Source: Nemertoderma westbladi
Lineage: Eukaryota > Xenacoelomorpha > Nemertodermatida > Nemertodermatidae
Assembly: GCA_032718475.1 (NCBI GenBank)
Contig: JAUCBJ010003140.1
Coordinates: 1-47,055 of the forward strand
Direction: 5' to 3'
Length of the DNA: 47,055 nucleotides
In this document: one piece after another, positions 37,281-47,055 of the stretch
Layout of the letters: every line of letters starts with the position of its first letter
How positions within the stretch are numbered: the stretch's first letter is position 1
Made by a program: the position numbers and the translations under genes
Notes under the pieces: generated by a model
Databases searched by the model: none
The model's input: only the letters and a program-made list of their open reading frames with translations
What the model was told of the DNA's origin: nothing

Positions 37281-39218
37281 TAACCCTTAAACATGATTTC
37301 ACCCATTTTCTCCACTCCTTACAGCGTTTGGAACACTTTGTCTCTACCTGTCATCTACAGTAAGTGAAACAAAACCCTTACACTAGTTCGACCCCTATCT
37401 CCATTCCTTACAGCGTTTGGAACACTTTGTCTCTACCTGTCATCTACAGTAAGTGAAACAAAACCCTTACACTAGTTCGACCCCTATCTCCATTCCTTAC
37501 AGCGTTTTGAACACTTTGTCTCTACCTGTCATCTACAGTAAGTGAAACAAAACCCTTACACTAGTTCGACCCCTATCTCCATTCCTTACAGCGTTTTGAA
37601 CACTTTGTCTCTACCTGTCATCTACAGTAAGTGAAACAAAACCCTTACACTAGTTCGACCCCTATCTCCATTCCTTACAGCGTTTTGAACACTTTGTCTC
37701 TACCTGTCATCTACAGTAAGTGAAACAAAACCCTTACACTAGTTCGACCCCTATCTCCATTCCTTACAGCGTTTTGAACACTTTGTCTCTACCTGTCATC
37801 TACAGTAAGTGAAACAAAACCCTTACACTAGTTCGACCCCTATCTCCATTCCTTACAGCGTTTTGAACACTTTGTCTCTACCTGTCATCTACAGTAAGTG
37901 AAACAAAACCCTTACACTAGTTCGACCCCTATCTCCATTCCTTACAGCGTTTTGAACACTTTGTCTCTACCTGTCATCTACAGTAAGTGAAACAAAACCC
38001 TTACACTAGTTCGACCCCTATCTCCATTCCTTACAGCGTTTGGAACACTTTGTCTCTACCTGTCATCTACAGTAAGTGAAACAAAACCCTTACACTAGTT
38101 CGACCCCTATCTCCATTCCTTACAGCGTTTTGAACACTTTGTCTCTACCTGTCATCTACAGTAAGTGAAACAAAACCCTTACACTAGTTCGACCCCTATC
38201 TCCATTCCTTACAGCGTTTGGAACACTTTGTCTCTACCTGTCATCTACAGTAAGTGAAACAAAACCCTTACACTAGTTCGACCCCTATCTCCATTCCTTA
38301 CAGCGTTTGGAACACTTTGTCTCTACCTGTCATCTACAGTAAGTGAAACAAAACCCTTACACTAGTTCGACCCCTATCTCCATTCCTTACAGCGTTTGGA
38401 ACACTTTGTCTCTACCTGCCATCTACAGTAAGTGAAACAAAACCCTTACACTAGTTCGACCCCTATCTCCATTCCTTACAGCGTTTGGAACACTTTGTCT
38501 CTACCTGCCATCTACAGTAAGTGAAACAAAACCCTTACACTAGTTCGACCCCTATCTCCATTCCTTACAGCGTTTGGAACACTTTGTCTCTACCTGCCAT
38601 CTACAGTAAGTGAAACAAAACCCTTACACTAGTTCGACCCCTATCTCCATTCCTTACAGCGTTTGGAACACTTTGTCTCTACCTGCCATCTACAGTAAGT
38701 GAAACAAAACCCTTACACTAGTTCGACCCCTATCTCCATTCCTTACAGCGTTTGGAACACTTTGTCTCTACCTGTCATCTACCTACAGTAAGTGAAACAA
38801 AACCCTTACACTAGTTCGACCCCTATCTCCATTCCTTACAGCGTTTGGAACACTTTGTCTCTACCTGCCATCTACAGTAAGTGAAACAAAACCCTTACAC
38901 TAGTTCGACCCCTATCTCCATTCCTTACAGCGTTTGGAACACTTTGTCTCTACCTGTCATCTACAGTAAGTGAAACAAAACCCTTACACTAGTTCGACCC
39001 CTATCTCCATTCCTTACAGCGTTTGGAACACTTTGTCTCTACCTGTCATCTACAGTAAGTGAAACAAAACCCTTACACTAGTTCGACCCCTATCTCCATT
39101 CCTTACAGCGTTTGGAACACTTTGTCTCTACCTGTCATCTACAGTAAGTGAAACAAAACCCTTACACTAGTTCGACCCCTATCTCCATTCCTTACAGCGT
39201 TTGGAACACCTTGTCTCT
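37281..39218 (+). repeat. 89-bp tandem array with splice-site-like units, about 22 copies
   Basis: The unit is 89 bp; acagcgttt falls at 37321, 37410, 37499 and so on to 39194. One copy carries a 4-bp insertion (atctacctacag, about 38780). The first unit is diverged, from about 37281. Variants are gtttgg/gttttg and ctgtcat/ctgccat. On the plus strand each unit has an acceptor-like ctccattccttacag, then a 35-nt block, then a donor-like aca|gtaagtg, then a 54-nt block back to the next acceptor. The 54-nt block contains cttac, a good branch-point match 33 nt before its end. The last copy breaks off at ctctacct where the (TAG) tail of the minus-strand LINE begins. Confidence 0.93.
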
Positions 39219-39228
39219 ACCTACTACT

Positions 39229-42200
39229 ACTACTAGGATCGGCATGCTGCATTGCAGCTGCATTTTCAAGAATGCTGTGCCGGCTTGTCAACAAAATTGC
39301 GCCGCCACAACTCCCTATCACCCATGACATTTGCTAGATCATCCGCATCTTTAAGGCCAGTGTCCTTTAAGATGCGTCTCAATAAAGTCATGGGCTGTCC
39401 ACCATGCTTATTCACTCCATGAGGCTGCCAAAGTACAAGATTATGCACTGGCTGGTCCTCACGGCGAAAGCAATGTCCTGCAAAGCGGAGGCGATTTTGT
39501 TCTAGTGTCAAGCTTGGGGGAACCAATGAGACACCTCCAATGTTATATAGTGTCTGGTTGGAGATGTGTGCATTGTACTTGACACAATGTACCCGGCGTA
39601 GCATTCTTGTGAATGTGCCATCCAGAGATTTGGTGTCCTCAGCAGTTAGAGCCCAGCATGGACTCCCGTAGAGGAGTACTGGAACTACTGCTGCTCTAAA
39701 TAATCGGACCTTAAGTTTCCGATTTATTCTAGGTGACTTCCAAATCCTGGAAAGCCTATTCAAGGCTGCCCATGCCTTTCCCTTACGTATTCGAAGGTCC
39801 TCACCTGACTTCCGGATCCATGATCCCAGGTAACAGAAGTCGTCCACATGCTCAAGCATACCATCCTTTGAGCTTATGCTCATCCGATCAGAGACTTGCT
39901 GAGGACTTTCAAAGTTAACTGTCAGAATTTTGGTCTTTCTGGAGTTAATAAAAAGACCAACACTAGAAGCAGCATGTTCTAATGAGCTGAGGAGCCGCTG
40001 GGCTCCCTCTAATGATTCTGAGAGTACTCCTAAGTCATCAGCAAAGTCTAGATCAGTTAGGTACTTGGCAGGATTTCCTCGACTTCTGGAGCCAGTAGGT
40101 GGAGTTATCATCACCCCATCATCATTATGATGATCTAAGGACATGCGTAGAACATAGTCAACCACAATAATGAACAAGAATGGTGCAAGTGTGTCTCCTT
40201 GGAGGACGCCCCATAACACTTCAAATGGTTCTGTGTCACCGTCAACAGTAGACACAAATGTTGTCGAACCATCGTATACTGATCTGATTGCTGCAATAAT
40301 TTCATCAGGAATCCCATATAATGAAAGTATGCTGAACATACGTGAGCGAGAGACTGAATCAAAGGCCTTGAAGAAGTCAACAAAGATAACAGCCAGATGC
40401 CTGTCTTTCTTTTTTGATAACTCTTCAATTATCCTTCTAAGTGCCAAAATGGGCTCCATGGTCCCACGACCTTTACGGAACCCATTCTGATTTCCACGTA
40501 GCAGTCTCTCAATGGTATCCCTGATGCGATTTAATAGAATTCTATTGTATAGTTTTGCAGCAATCGAGATCAATGAGATTCCCCGAAAAGAACCATAGAG
40601 TGTTAGGTTGCCCTTCTTGGGAACTGGCACCAACTTATTTGTTTTCATTTCTTGTGGGACTCTTGTTGTACGGTACATGTCTACTATGATGGGATAGATG
40701 AGCTTTAAACACTCAGGTATTTTAAAGACCTCAGGGGGAACACCATCTACTCCACTGGCACGATTGGTCTTAATGCTCTTTGCAGCAGCCTTCACTTCTG
40801 CAAAGGAGATATCGCCAATGGGAATATCTGGGAGTACAGACTCAGACACTTTTACTTCTATAAAGTTATCAGGCAATACCCTGTCATTATTGAGGAGCTT
40901 TTCAAAGTGGGCTTTCCAACCATTGAGGCGATCGGCTGGTGATTCAGCCTTAACCTTGGTGGTTGGTTGGCTTTTCCGCCCAGTAAGCAGATTGATCGAT
41001 TTCCATGCCTGGGATGATTGCCTGCTGTCGTCAGCATCATTGATGGCATCAACCTGTTGATTTATTAGCTCCTGTAGATTAACAGAGTACTGTCTGTTCA
41101 GGGACCTAGATGCAGCTTTAACTGCATTCTTGGCCGCTGTAGTCTGTTTGAGTCGGGACTCTTTCTGCGCCTTATGAAGGTCATTTCGGCACTTCTGAAT
41201 TTTGTTGTCAGTCCAGGGGGCCCTTTTCCTGTTTCGAGGGTATACAGGAACTGTTTCTGCAGCTGCTAACTTAACTGCTTCTGTAAAGGCAGTATAGCCC
41301 TCACAGTGATCTGCCGCCTCAGAGGCAAGAGCCTCATACCTGTTGCTCAGCTGTAGTGTGAAGCTGGATCTCACACTTGGCTGTTGCAACAGAGAGGACC
41401 AGTCATGCCGTGGCAAGGCAGATTTCGTTGTTCTGCTAGCACGCAGACTAAGTCTTACCTTGGCCACAATAAGGCGGTGATCACTGGAGAAGGGTCGAAG
41501 TGTAAATGCATTACAGTCTTGTATAGAGCTCCTGTATTTCCTACGAAACAGAATATGGTCTATCTGGGACTTGTGACCACTGGGTCCACTATGAGTCCAT
41601 AGCTTTCCAGTTCGCTTCTTGAACTGGGTTCCAGCCGAAAACAATCCATTTCCAGAGATAAAATCCTGAAGATGGACAGAATTTCGGTTAACACTATTGC
41701 TATAGACCCAGGGCGATGTAGGTGATTGATTCAGACTTGCATTAAAGTCTCCCAGGAATGTTAAGAATGCATGCTGATCCACTCCATCAGTTGCTGCTTG
41801 TAGATTGTGGTAGAAATTTTCCACCTCCTCTACAGGGGCAACACTAGTTGGAGAGTAGCACACAATCAGAACCACCTTAGGAAACTTCTTAGCCAGTCAT
41901 CCAGAACATGAGAAGTGGCAACGGATGATGCGGTTAGAGATTTGGTCTATTTTGTCCAATGCTGCATGTGCAGTTGGATTCATCAATAGACCAATTCCAC
42001 CATTGCCACTATCATCTGCTGACGCGAGGGCGAGTCGCCAACCGCCCCCCATGTCCTTAATCAGAACCTCATCAGTCTGTCCAGTCTGCATTCGGTGCTC
42101 TTGAACACCCACTGCGCTAAGAGAAAGCTTATCTGCCAAGGCAGTGAGCTCACCTTGTCGCATTGGGGACCGGAGTGTTAGGGTGTTTACTGAGGCTAGT

Positions 42201-42938
42201 CTAGTGACTTGCCTCAGATTCACCAATGGCTTTGTTGGTCGGGGTGGAACATGAGAGTAGCCTCCAACTCCAGAATCCCTCTCCCCATCACAATCTGGCC
42301 TCCCTGGTGACCCAGGGTTTGGGCCAGAAAGGTCATCAGGAAAGGGACTCAAAGAATTGTTGGCTGCTCTCTCTCCAGTAGGGGGTGAGACAGGCAGCCG
42401 GTCAGGAGTTAACTGACGCCTGTGAGGCCGATTGTGTCCAGTAATTCCACTGGCCTCTAGTGGCCGGACCTCCGCATTGCTAATGTAATCCATAGTGGGG
42501 GTTGGGGGGTGCTTTTTTGCCGAGTCAGCTCTCGGGGCAAATACCACACCCTGGTTTGCCATTCCACAGGGTGGGTGTCGCAATGGAGTCAGATATGAGG
42601 CCCATCACCCATATCTACTCTGGCGTACATGACCCACCATTGGCTGTTGCAGCTCATCTGCTGGGTCATGCCCTGTACCCTTGCTGCCAGGTGCAGGTCG
42701 CAGTGAAGTGCCCTCAGAGTGGACATGAGAACACTCTACTCCTAACCAGCCATTGGTAGATCTCCATCTGCCTGGTCAGGCCATATACCCCTGCAGCCAA
42801 GTATATGGGTCCTTAATCCAGGACCAAGGGCGTCCTTATCCCAGAACGAAGGGGGTCCTAGTTACAGGACCAGATTTGCCCTAGTAAGAGGGTCTATGCA
42901 GCTACAGGTGGCACCTCCTTTATGCTGCATGGAGGTGG
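39229..42938 (-). mobile_element. near full-length LINE (endonuclease + RT), minus orientation
   Basis: The element runs on the minus strand from a 5' UTR (about 42938 to 42563) through one long coding frame to a 3' end in (TAG)5 (plus strand ctactactactactag, abutting the 89-bp array). The 5' limit is set by the start of an unrelated LINE fragment at about 42939 and may be off by some tens of bases. The pair with 34141-36571 forms a large inverted repeat. The 5' UTR has short internal repeats of the type ggtcctg...aggacc. Confidence 0.85.
39266..42562 (-). pseudogene. LINE ORF: AP-endonuclease + reverse transcriptase, one in-frame stop
   Basis: The frame starts at ATG 42562-42560 and ends with TGA at 39266-39268, 1,098 codons. 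It is broken only by TGA at 41897-41899, between SCSG and LAKKFPKVV, with no frameshift. Order: a Pro/Arg-rich N-terminus (about 150 residues); an exonuclease-endonuclease-phosphatase type endonuclease (LASVNTLTLR, VGVQEHR, FLGDFNA, QIDHILF, SSDHRL); RT (VPVPKKGNL, DFFKAFDSV, GVLQGDTLAPFLF, FADD); then a C-terminal region with YGSPCWALT and RLRFAGHCFRR. All expected catalytic motifs are present. The element would nick DNA and prime reverse transcription at the nick. One base change from Trp TGG would explain the stop. The C-terminal pattern recalls RTE-group elements, but the clade is not certain. Confidence 0.9.
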
Positions 42939-44054
42939 CAGGTTTTCTTGATCAATCACCTAGAATACCTGACCTGGTATACAATACAAGGTTTCCTGAC
43001 AGATCGGTCCCAGCGTGTCAGGGTAGATGGTGTTCTCTGTACTCCTATAGCTGTTAGCAGTGGTGTGCCCCAAGGGACTGTCACTGCAGCCATTCTCTTT
43101 CTTGCTTTTGTCAATGATGTGCCTTCCATTGTTTCATCCCTGTGCAAGATTTTCGTTGATGACACTAAACTCTACAGGGACATACATGATGCAACTGACA
43201 TACAGGCCTTACAGACTGATCTTGATAGACTAGTTGAATGGTGTAACCGCTGGAAATTGCGTTTCAATGATTCCAAGTGTAAGGTGATGCATCTAGGTTC
43301 TAGAAATCCCAAAGCTACTTATACAATGAATGGACAGTCACTTTCAACAGTAACCGAGGAACGTGATTTGGGTATAACATTCACATCAGACATGTCCTTC
43401 ACAACTCACTGCTCACAGACAGCAGCCCGCGCCATGCGAGTCGTCCATCTAATACGTAGAACCTTTACCTTTTTAGAAGCTCCAATGTTGACCCTGTTGT
43501 ACAAATCCCTTGTACGGCCTCTCCTCGAATATGGTACAGTAGTCTGGTCGCCGTACATTCAGCGTGATATTGACACCCTTGAACAAGTGCAACACTGTGC
43601 CACTCGCCTTGTCCCTTCTCTGACTGTCCTGACATATGAAAACCGACTTAGGGCACTCAAATTACCAACATTAATATATCGACGTGTACGAGCAGACCTT
43701 ATAACAACATACAAGATTATTCACGGGATTGACAATATCGAACGAAGTAATTTCTTTCAATTTCGTACTGAACTTCACCAGTACTCAACACGGGGATCCT
43801 CCTTGGCACTGTATAAACGATCGAACTGTAGGACTCAAAGAAGATGCAACAACTTCGCGGATAGGGTGGTCAACATTTGGAACATTTTACCGGACTGTGT
43901 TGTAAATGCACGTAATGCCCTTGGTATTCCATGTTTGAATGCGTTCAAAAATAGACTCGACTGTGAAATGTCCCGTAAAATGAATATATACAGCGACACT
44001 CCTGTGCGCCAAGTGGCAGTAGCAAACTTTACCCTACAGAGATATCTTTATTAG
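42939..44054 (+). pseudogene. 5'-truncated CR1/jockey-like LINE reverse transcriptase
   Basis: An open frame of about 368 codons (the listed start is not an initiator, just the truncation point) begins inside the RT palm. It has WYTIQGFLTDRSQRV, SSGVPQGTV, a catalytic FVDD (FADD or YADD in most relatives), LRFNDSKCKVMHLG and TEERDLGITF. The long C-terminal domain has YRRVRADLITTYKIIHG and RVVNIWNILPDCVV, typical of CR1/L2/jockey-group elements. The stop TAG is at 44052-44054. The endonuclease and first RT motifs are missing. Its 5' side directly meets the 5' end of the minus-strand LINE, so one probably landed in or next to the other. The 3' limit of the element is not resolved. Confidence 0.85.
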
Positions 44055-44940
44055 ACACTTTGGTTAAATCCTTATATATATATATCCCTTTTTTTTATTT
44101 AATTTAATATTAATACCCCCTGTATATCTTATTTATGTCCCTTGTTAGTCTGTATAGTCCGTATTGGTAGCCTATAATTATTTTTGAGAACATTACTTGC
44201 AAATATTTTTAGCTATATTTTTAGTATTTTCACATATTTTTAATGTAATTATATTTGAGATCATTATTAATTGTAATTATTTTAGGCCATTCTGTATTGG
44301 CGTAATTATTATATTTGAGAACATTAATTGTAATTATTTGTAGCTACTGTACCTACTATCTCTACACAACATTATTTGAAATTGTTTTTGAACACAGTTA
44401 ACATTTTGTAAGTAAGACAAACATATTGTAAATATACCCTTTTTTAGCAACTACTTTACAGTATATAAAAGTCAGCTATGTATATTTTATTCTCATTTTA
44501 AAATTACCTTGTCGGTTTTACTTATTTTTACTTAGAGGGGGAGGGTAGCTACCCAAAATATAACTTTTCATTACAATTGATTTGATTATGTACGTACTGT
44601 AAACTTGCCATTTTACATTCACTTTACAAATACTGTAGGCCTAAATAATATTCGTATATTTTTAATTATTACAATGTGATATTTATATCTTCATATACGC
44701 TGATTAGCGTACTTACTTTTGCCAGATATGTGTGTATGCAGTATCTCTAAATTTAAAGGTGCAATCATGAACTTATTGTTACTCTGGCGTCATTAATAAC
44801 ATAACATAACAATAACGAATCCCGAAACCTCTACCGAAGCCCAACTCCGCCATTAGGCCAACAGCTATAATAAGCTGTACTATAAAGTTCATAAAGCGGA
44901 AACACGTCATCCAGTTAATTAATATACCGGTGTCACAAGG
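44055..44940. other. AT-rich region, partly LINE 3' UTR
   Basis: The sequence downstream of the CR1/jockey-like stop codon is very AT-rich, with a short TA run (44073-44086) and repeated phrases such as gtaattatatttgagaacatta (around 44240-44330). Part should be the LINE 3' UTR, but I see no tail repeat to end it. No gene or RNA gene is supported. Confidence 0.5.
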
Positions 44941-44944
44941 AAAT

Positions 44945-45090
44945 CAGCCCCCCCTAGAATATGCCCCCCGGGGCATTATTTCCTAGGATATTATGTCCCC
45001 CCGGGCAATTTTTCCTAGGAAATTTAGCCCGGGGGGGCATTTTCTCCTTAGGAAATAATGCCTCCCCTCAGGAAAATTAGCCCCCCTCAA
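44945..45090. repeat. degenerate ~32-bp repeats with G/C-tract and CCTAGG dyads
   Basis: About four to five units of ~32 bp carry a C-tract or G-tract palindrome (such as gccccccggggc or gcccgggggggc) followed by a CCTAGG or CCTTAGG dyad. Starts are near 44963, 44995, 45027 and 45060. Some units read mainly as C-tracts and one as a G-tract, so folded structures can form. Similar cctaggaaat phrases flank the TTAA element (31856-31868 and 33506-33520), which suggests copies of this repeat sit there too. Confidence 0.65.
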
Positions 45091-45553
45091 AAGTCTGAAA
45101 ACTGGTACGATACCGGTCTGCTGGTAGCCACTTTTAATCTACCAACTGCAGAACTTTATTACAATCAGGTACGGATATGTATTCTAATATCATAAATGTT
45201 ACGGCAATTAAACACAATAACAACATTTAAGCACATTCATTAGCCTAATATTACAAACATAATTATAAACTAATTTTTTATTATTAATTAATCTTACCGG
45301 TAAATTTATTAAATCATCAAAATGAGCAATTATAGACATCTATATTTATAAAAAAAGAAACTGCAGAACTTGTAATAGTTGGAAGAATAGTACGGTACCG
45401 GTCTGCCGGTAGGTAAGCAGGTAAGGCAGTAAGGGATGTAGAGCAGCATACTGAAGTATCAAAGTCAGTAGGCTACTGTAGTAAGTACTGGTATAACAGC
45501 AGTGCGAGTGTGTGGTGTTGTGTGGGCGCCGAGCAGCTCCAAGCTTTTTTAAG

Positions 45554-45845
45554 TCTGTAACCTGCTCCTTTCCCTGATTTGGTAAAGTGATTGTTTATTG
45601 TTTTGGTTAGAAAATCCTGCCTCTGTAACCTGATCCTTTCTCTCAATTGGTAATGTTATCGTTTATTGTTTTGGTTAGAAAATCCCGTCTCTGTAACCTG
45701 CTCCTTTCCCTGATTTGCTAAAGTGACTGTTTATTGTTTTGGTTAGAAAATCCCGCCTCTGTAACCTGCTCCTTTCCCTCAATTAGTTAAATGATCGTTT
45801 ATTGTTTTGGTTAGAAAGGCCTGCCTCTGTAACCTGCTCCTTTCC
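45554..45845. repeat. 68-bp tandem repeat, about 4.3 copies
   Basis: The phrase ctgtaacctg begins at 45554, 45623, 45691, 45759 and 45827, a period of 68-69 bp. Each unit holds ctcctttccct, ttattgttttggttag and aaaatcc. A single diverged unit is inside the hAT-type element at about 18388-18440 (ttattgttttggttataaagg, aaacctgctcatttccc). The sequence is therefore dispersed and may be a transposon part. Confidence 0.85.
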
Positions 45846-45860
45846 AGTCTGGTCCACTAG

Positions 45861-45918
45861 CCCAATCGGGAAACAATTATTGTTGCCCGATCGGGAAAAT
45901 TGCAATTGCCCGATTGGG
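45861..45918. repeat. nested dyads around cccgatcggg
   Basis: The decamer cccaatcggg at 45861-45870 is the inverse of cccgattggg at 45909-45918. Near the middle is the perfect palindrome cccgatcggg (45886-45895). The two gaps contain aacaattattgtt and attgcaat, themselves near-palindromes. This can fold into a cruciform or hairpin. It may be the end of an unrecognised fold-back element. Confidence 0.65.
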
Positions 45919-46266
45919 AAATAATGAATTTCTATCAATTCAACTATAATTTACCATTTCCAGATTAAATAATGTAAAGATGATAAAAAAATAAAGTATT
46001 GAGGGTCTTTAGCTGGTTATATTATATTAGATAAAGATACAATAGTAAACGTTTTCGACCTACCGGTCTGCATCAGACTATGTACTGGCAACTAACAGGA
46101 AAAGGTGGGGTCTATATATATATATATAAGTTTTAAAGGGGAATACCTGATAGGTGAATCCCAGAAAGGTTAACGTATATGTATGTACTGTATAACGTAA
46201 GGTAATTGTGATAGGGAAAGTACAGCGAGTTAGTTGTAAGCTGTCAATCTAAAGTACAAATATAGG
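45919..46266. other. non-coding stretch with TA microsatellite
   Basis: AT-rich unique sequence with a (TA) run at about 46112-46128. No reading frame, RNA gene or element end was recognised. Confidence 0.6.
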
Positions 46267-46274
46267 GTTGCAGG

Positions 46275-47047
46275 TAGGGCTCGATCGGAGTTGGGATTTG
46301 GCCGGAGCCGGAGCAGGAGCCGGAGTTGGACAATTTGGCCGGAGCCGGAGCAGGAGCCGGAGTTTTTCAAAAAATTTAAAAATCAAAAATTTTCAAAAAT
46401 TTATTTAAAAAAAAATAAAGTATGGTTATCGTAGGCCAATCGCTCATAATCAATCATACTGTAGGTCTAATTAATTTCATAACTATAGATTTACGAATTT
46501 TCAATTTAAGTAATTAATTTATCACGGACAGACGGCCTGACGGCGACGGCCTGACGCTGACGGCTAAAAATTACCTACAGTACCTAACTCGCTAACTGTC
46601 TAACTGTGGTAGAGGTGTGTACTGTAGGTAGCCTACCGTACGTGTACCAGTACTGCAGTACAGTATGCTGGCATGACAGCAGTAAATGCAAATGGCTGCA
46701 GTGGTACAGTCTGACAGTGTACAATCATAGCATTTACAATTTTTTAAAGTAGGGCCTATCTGTAACAGTCTGCTAGTCAGCCAGCTGGCCAGTACCAGTA
46801 CTGCAGTACAGTCAGTCAGTCATTGACTTTAAGTAAATACTGCAGTATTATCAGATTATACTTGAGATTGAAGCTGTACTACAGTACTTATAGTGTTAAA
46901 TAATTGTTCAGATTAGAATATGCACGAAATATAATACTTTATTAAAAAATTAACTCCGGCAATATTTTTACCGGAGCCGGAGCAGGAGCCGGATGTGCCA
47001 AAATGGCAGGAGCCGGAGCCGGAGGCCGGAGCTCCGATCGAGCCCTA
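46275..47047. mobile_element. second non-autonomous hAT-type element (MITE-size)
   Basis: The termini are a 16-bp perfect inverted repeat, tagggctcgatcggag at the left and ctccgatcgagcccta at the right. An exact 8-bp direct repeat, gttgcagg, lies at 46267-46274 and 47048-47055; the right copy ends at the last base of the window. The 773-bp length, 8-bp duplication and TAGGG terminus fit a hAT MITE. Subterminal GGAGCC/GGAGCA hexamers occur on the same strand at both ends. The interior is AT-rich with many tactgtag/cagtac phrases. No transposase is encoded. Confidence 0.9.
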
Positions 47048-47055
47048 GTTGCAGG

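Overview
The window looks like repeat-rich DNA from an animal nuclear genome, probably an aquatic invertebrate. The evidence is a spliced gene for a multi-Tudor-domain protein (an animal germline/piRNA-pathway family), GT-AG splice sites, two kinds of non-LTR retrotransposon, non-autonomous DNA transposons with 8-bp and TTAA target duplications, and many tandem arrays. The species cannot be named from the sequence. No bacterial-type gene, operon, CRISPR array, tRNA or rRNA was seen.

Layout. 1-8183 is a perfect 43-bp tandem array (190 full copies) that runs off the left edge. 8473-31395 on the minus strand is the 3' part of the Tudor gene. An upstream exon (30163-31395) and a last exon (8473-10437) join in phase 0 across a 19.7-kb intron (10438-30162) and rebuild a split extended-Tudor domain at the junction. 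Nearly all of that intron is a 54-bp tandem array (with a 59-bp variant) of about 300 copies. The repeat unit includes the gene's own 5' splice site. The array is interrupted once, by a 2.95-kb hAT-type non-autonomous transposon (17753-20705, 8-bp duplication) that itself carries a TTAA-flanked element (18680-20168). Just upstream of the 30163-31395 exon is a 25-bp array (31434-31658) in which every unit can form a hairpin. A second, related TTAA element follows (31882-33497).

34141-42938 holds two nearly identical copies of one endonuclease/reverse-transcriptase LINE in opposite orientation. They are separated by a 2.7-kb spacer that is mostly an 89-bp tandem array. Each unit of that array carries a strong splice acceptor and a strong donor. 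The minus-strand LINE is close to full length and is broken by one in-frame TGA. The plus-strand copy is 5'-truncated with two stops. 42939-44054 is the RT and C-terminal part of a different, CR1/jockey-like LINE. 44055-47055 is non-coding AT-rich DNA with G/C-tract dyads, a 68-bp tandem repeat and a second hAT-type element (46275-47047) whose right target duplication ends exactly at the window edge.

The main theme is tandem repeats that coincide with splice signals: the 54-bp intronic array grown from a real donor site, and the 89-bp array made of exon-like and intron-like blocks. The Tudor gene also carries in-frame minisatellites in both exons. Whether any repeat unit is spliced is inference and needs RNA evidence.
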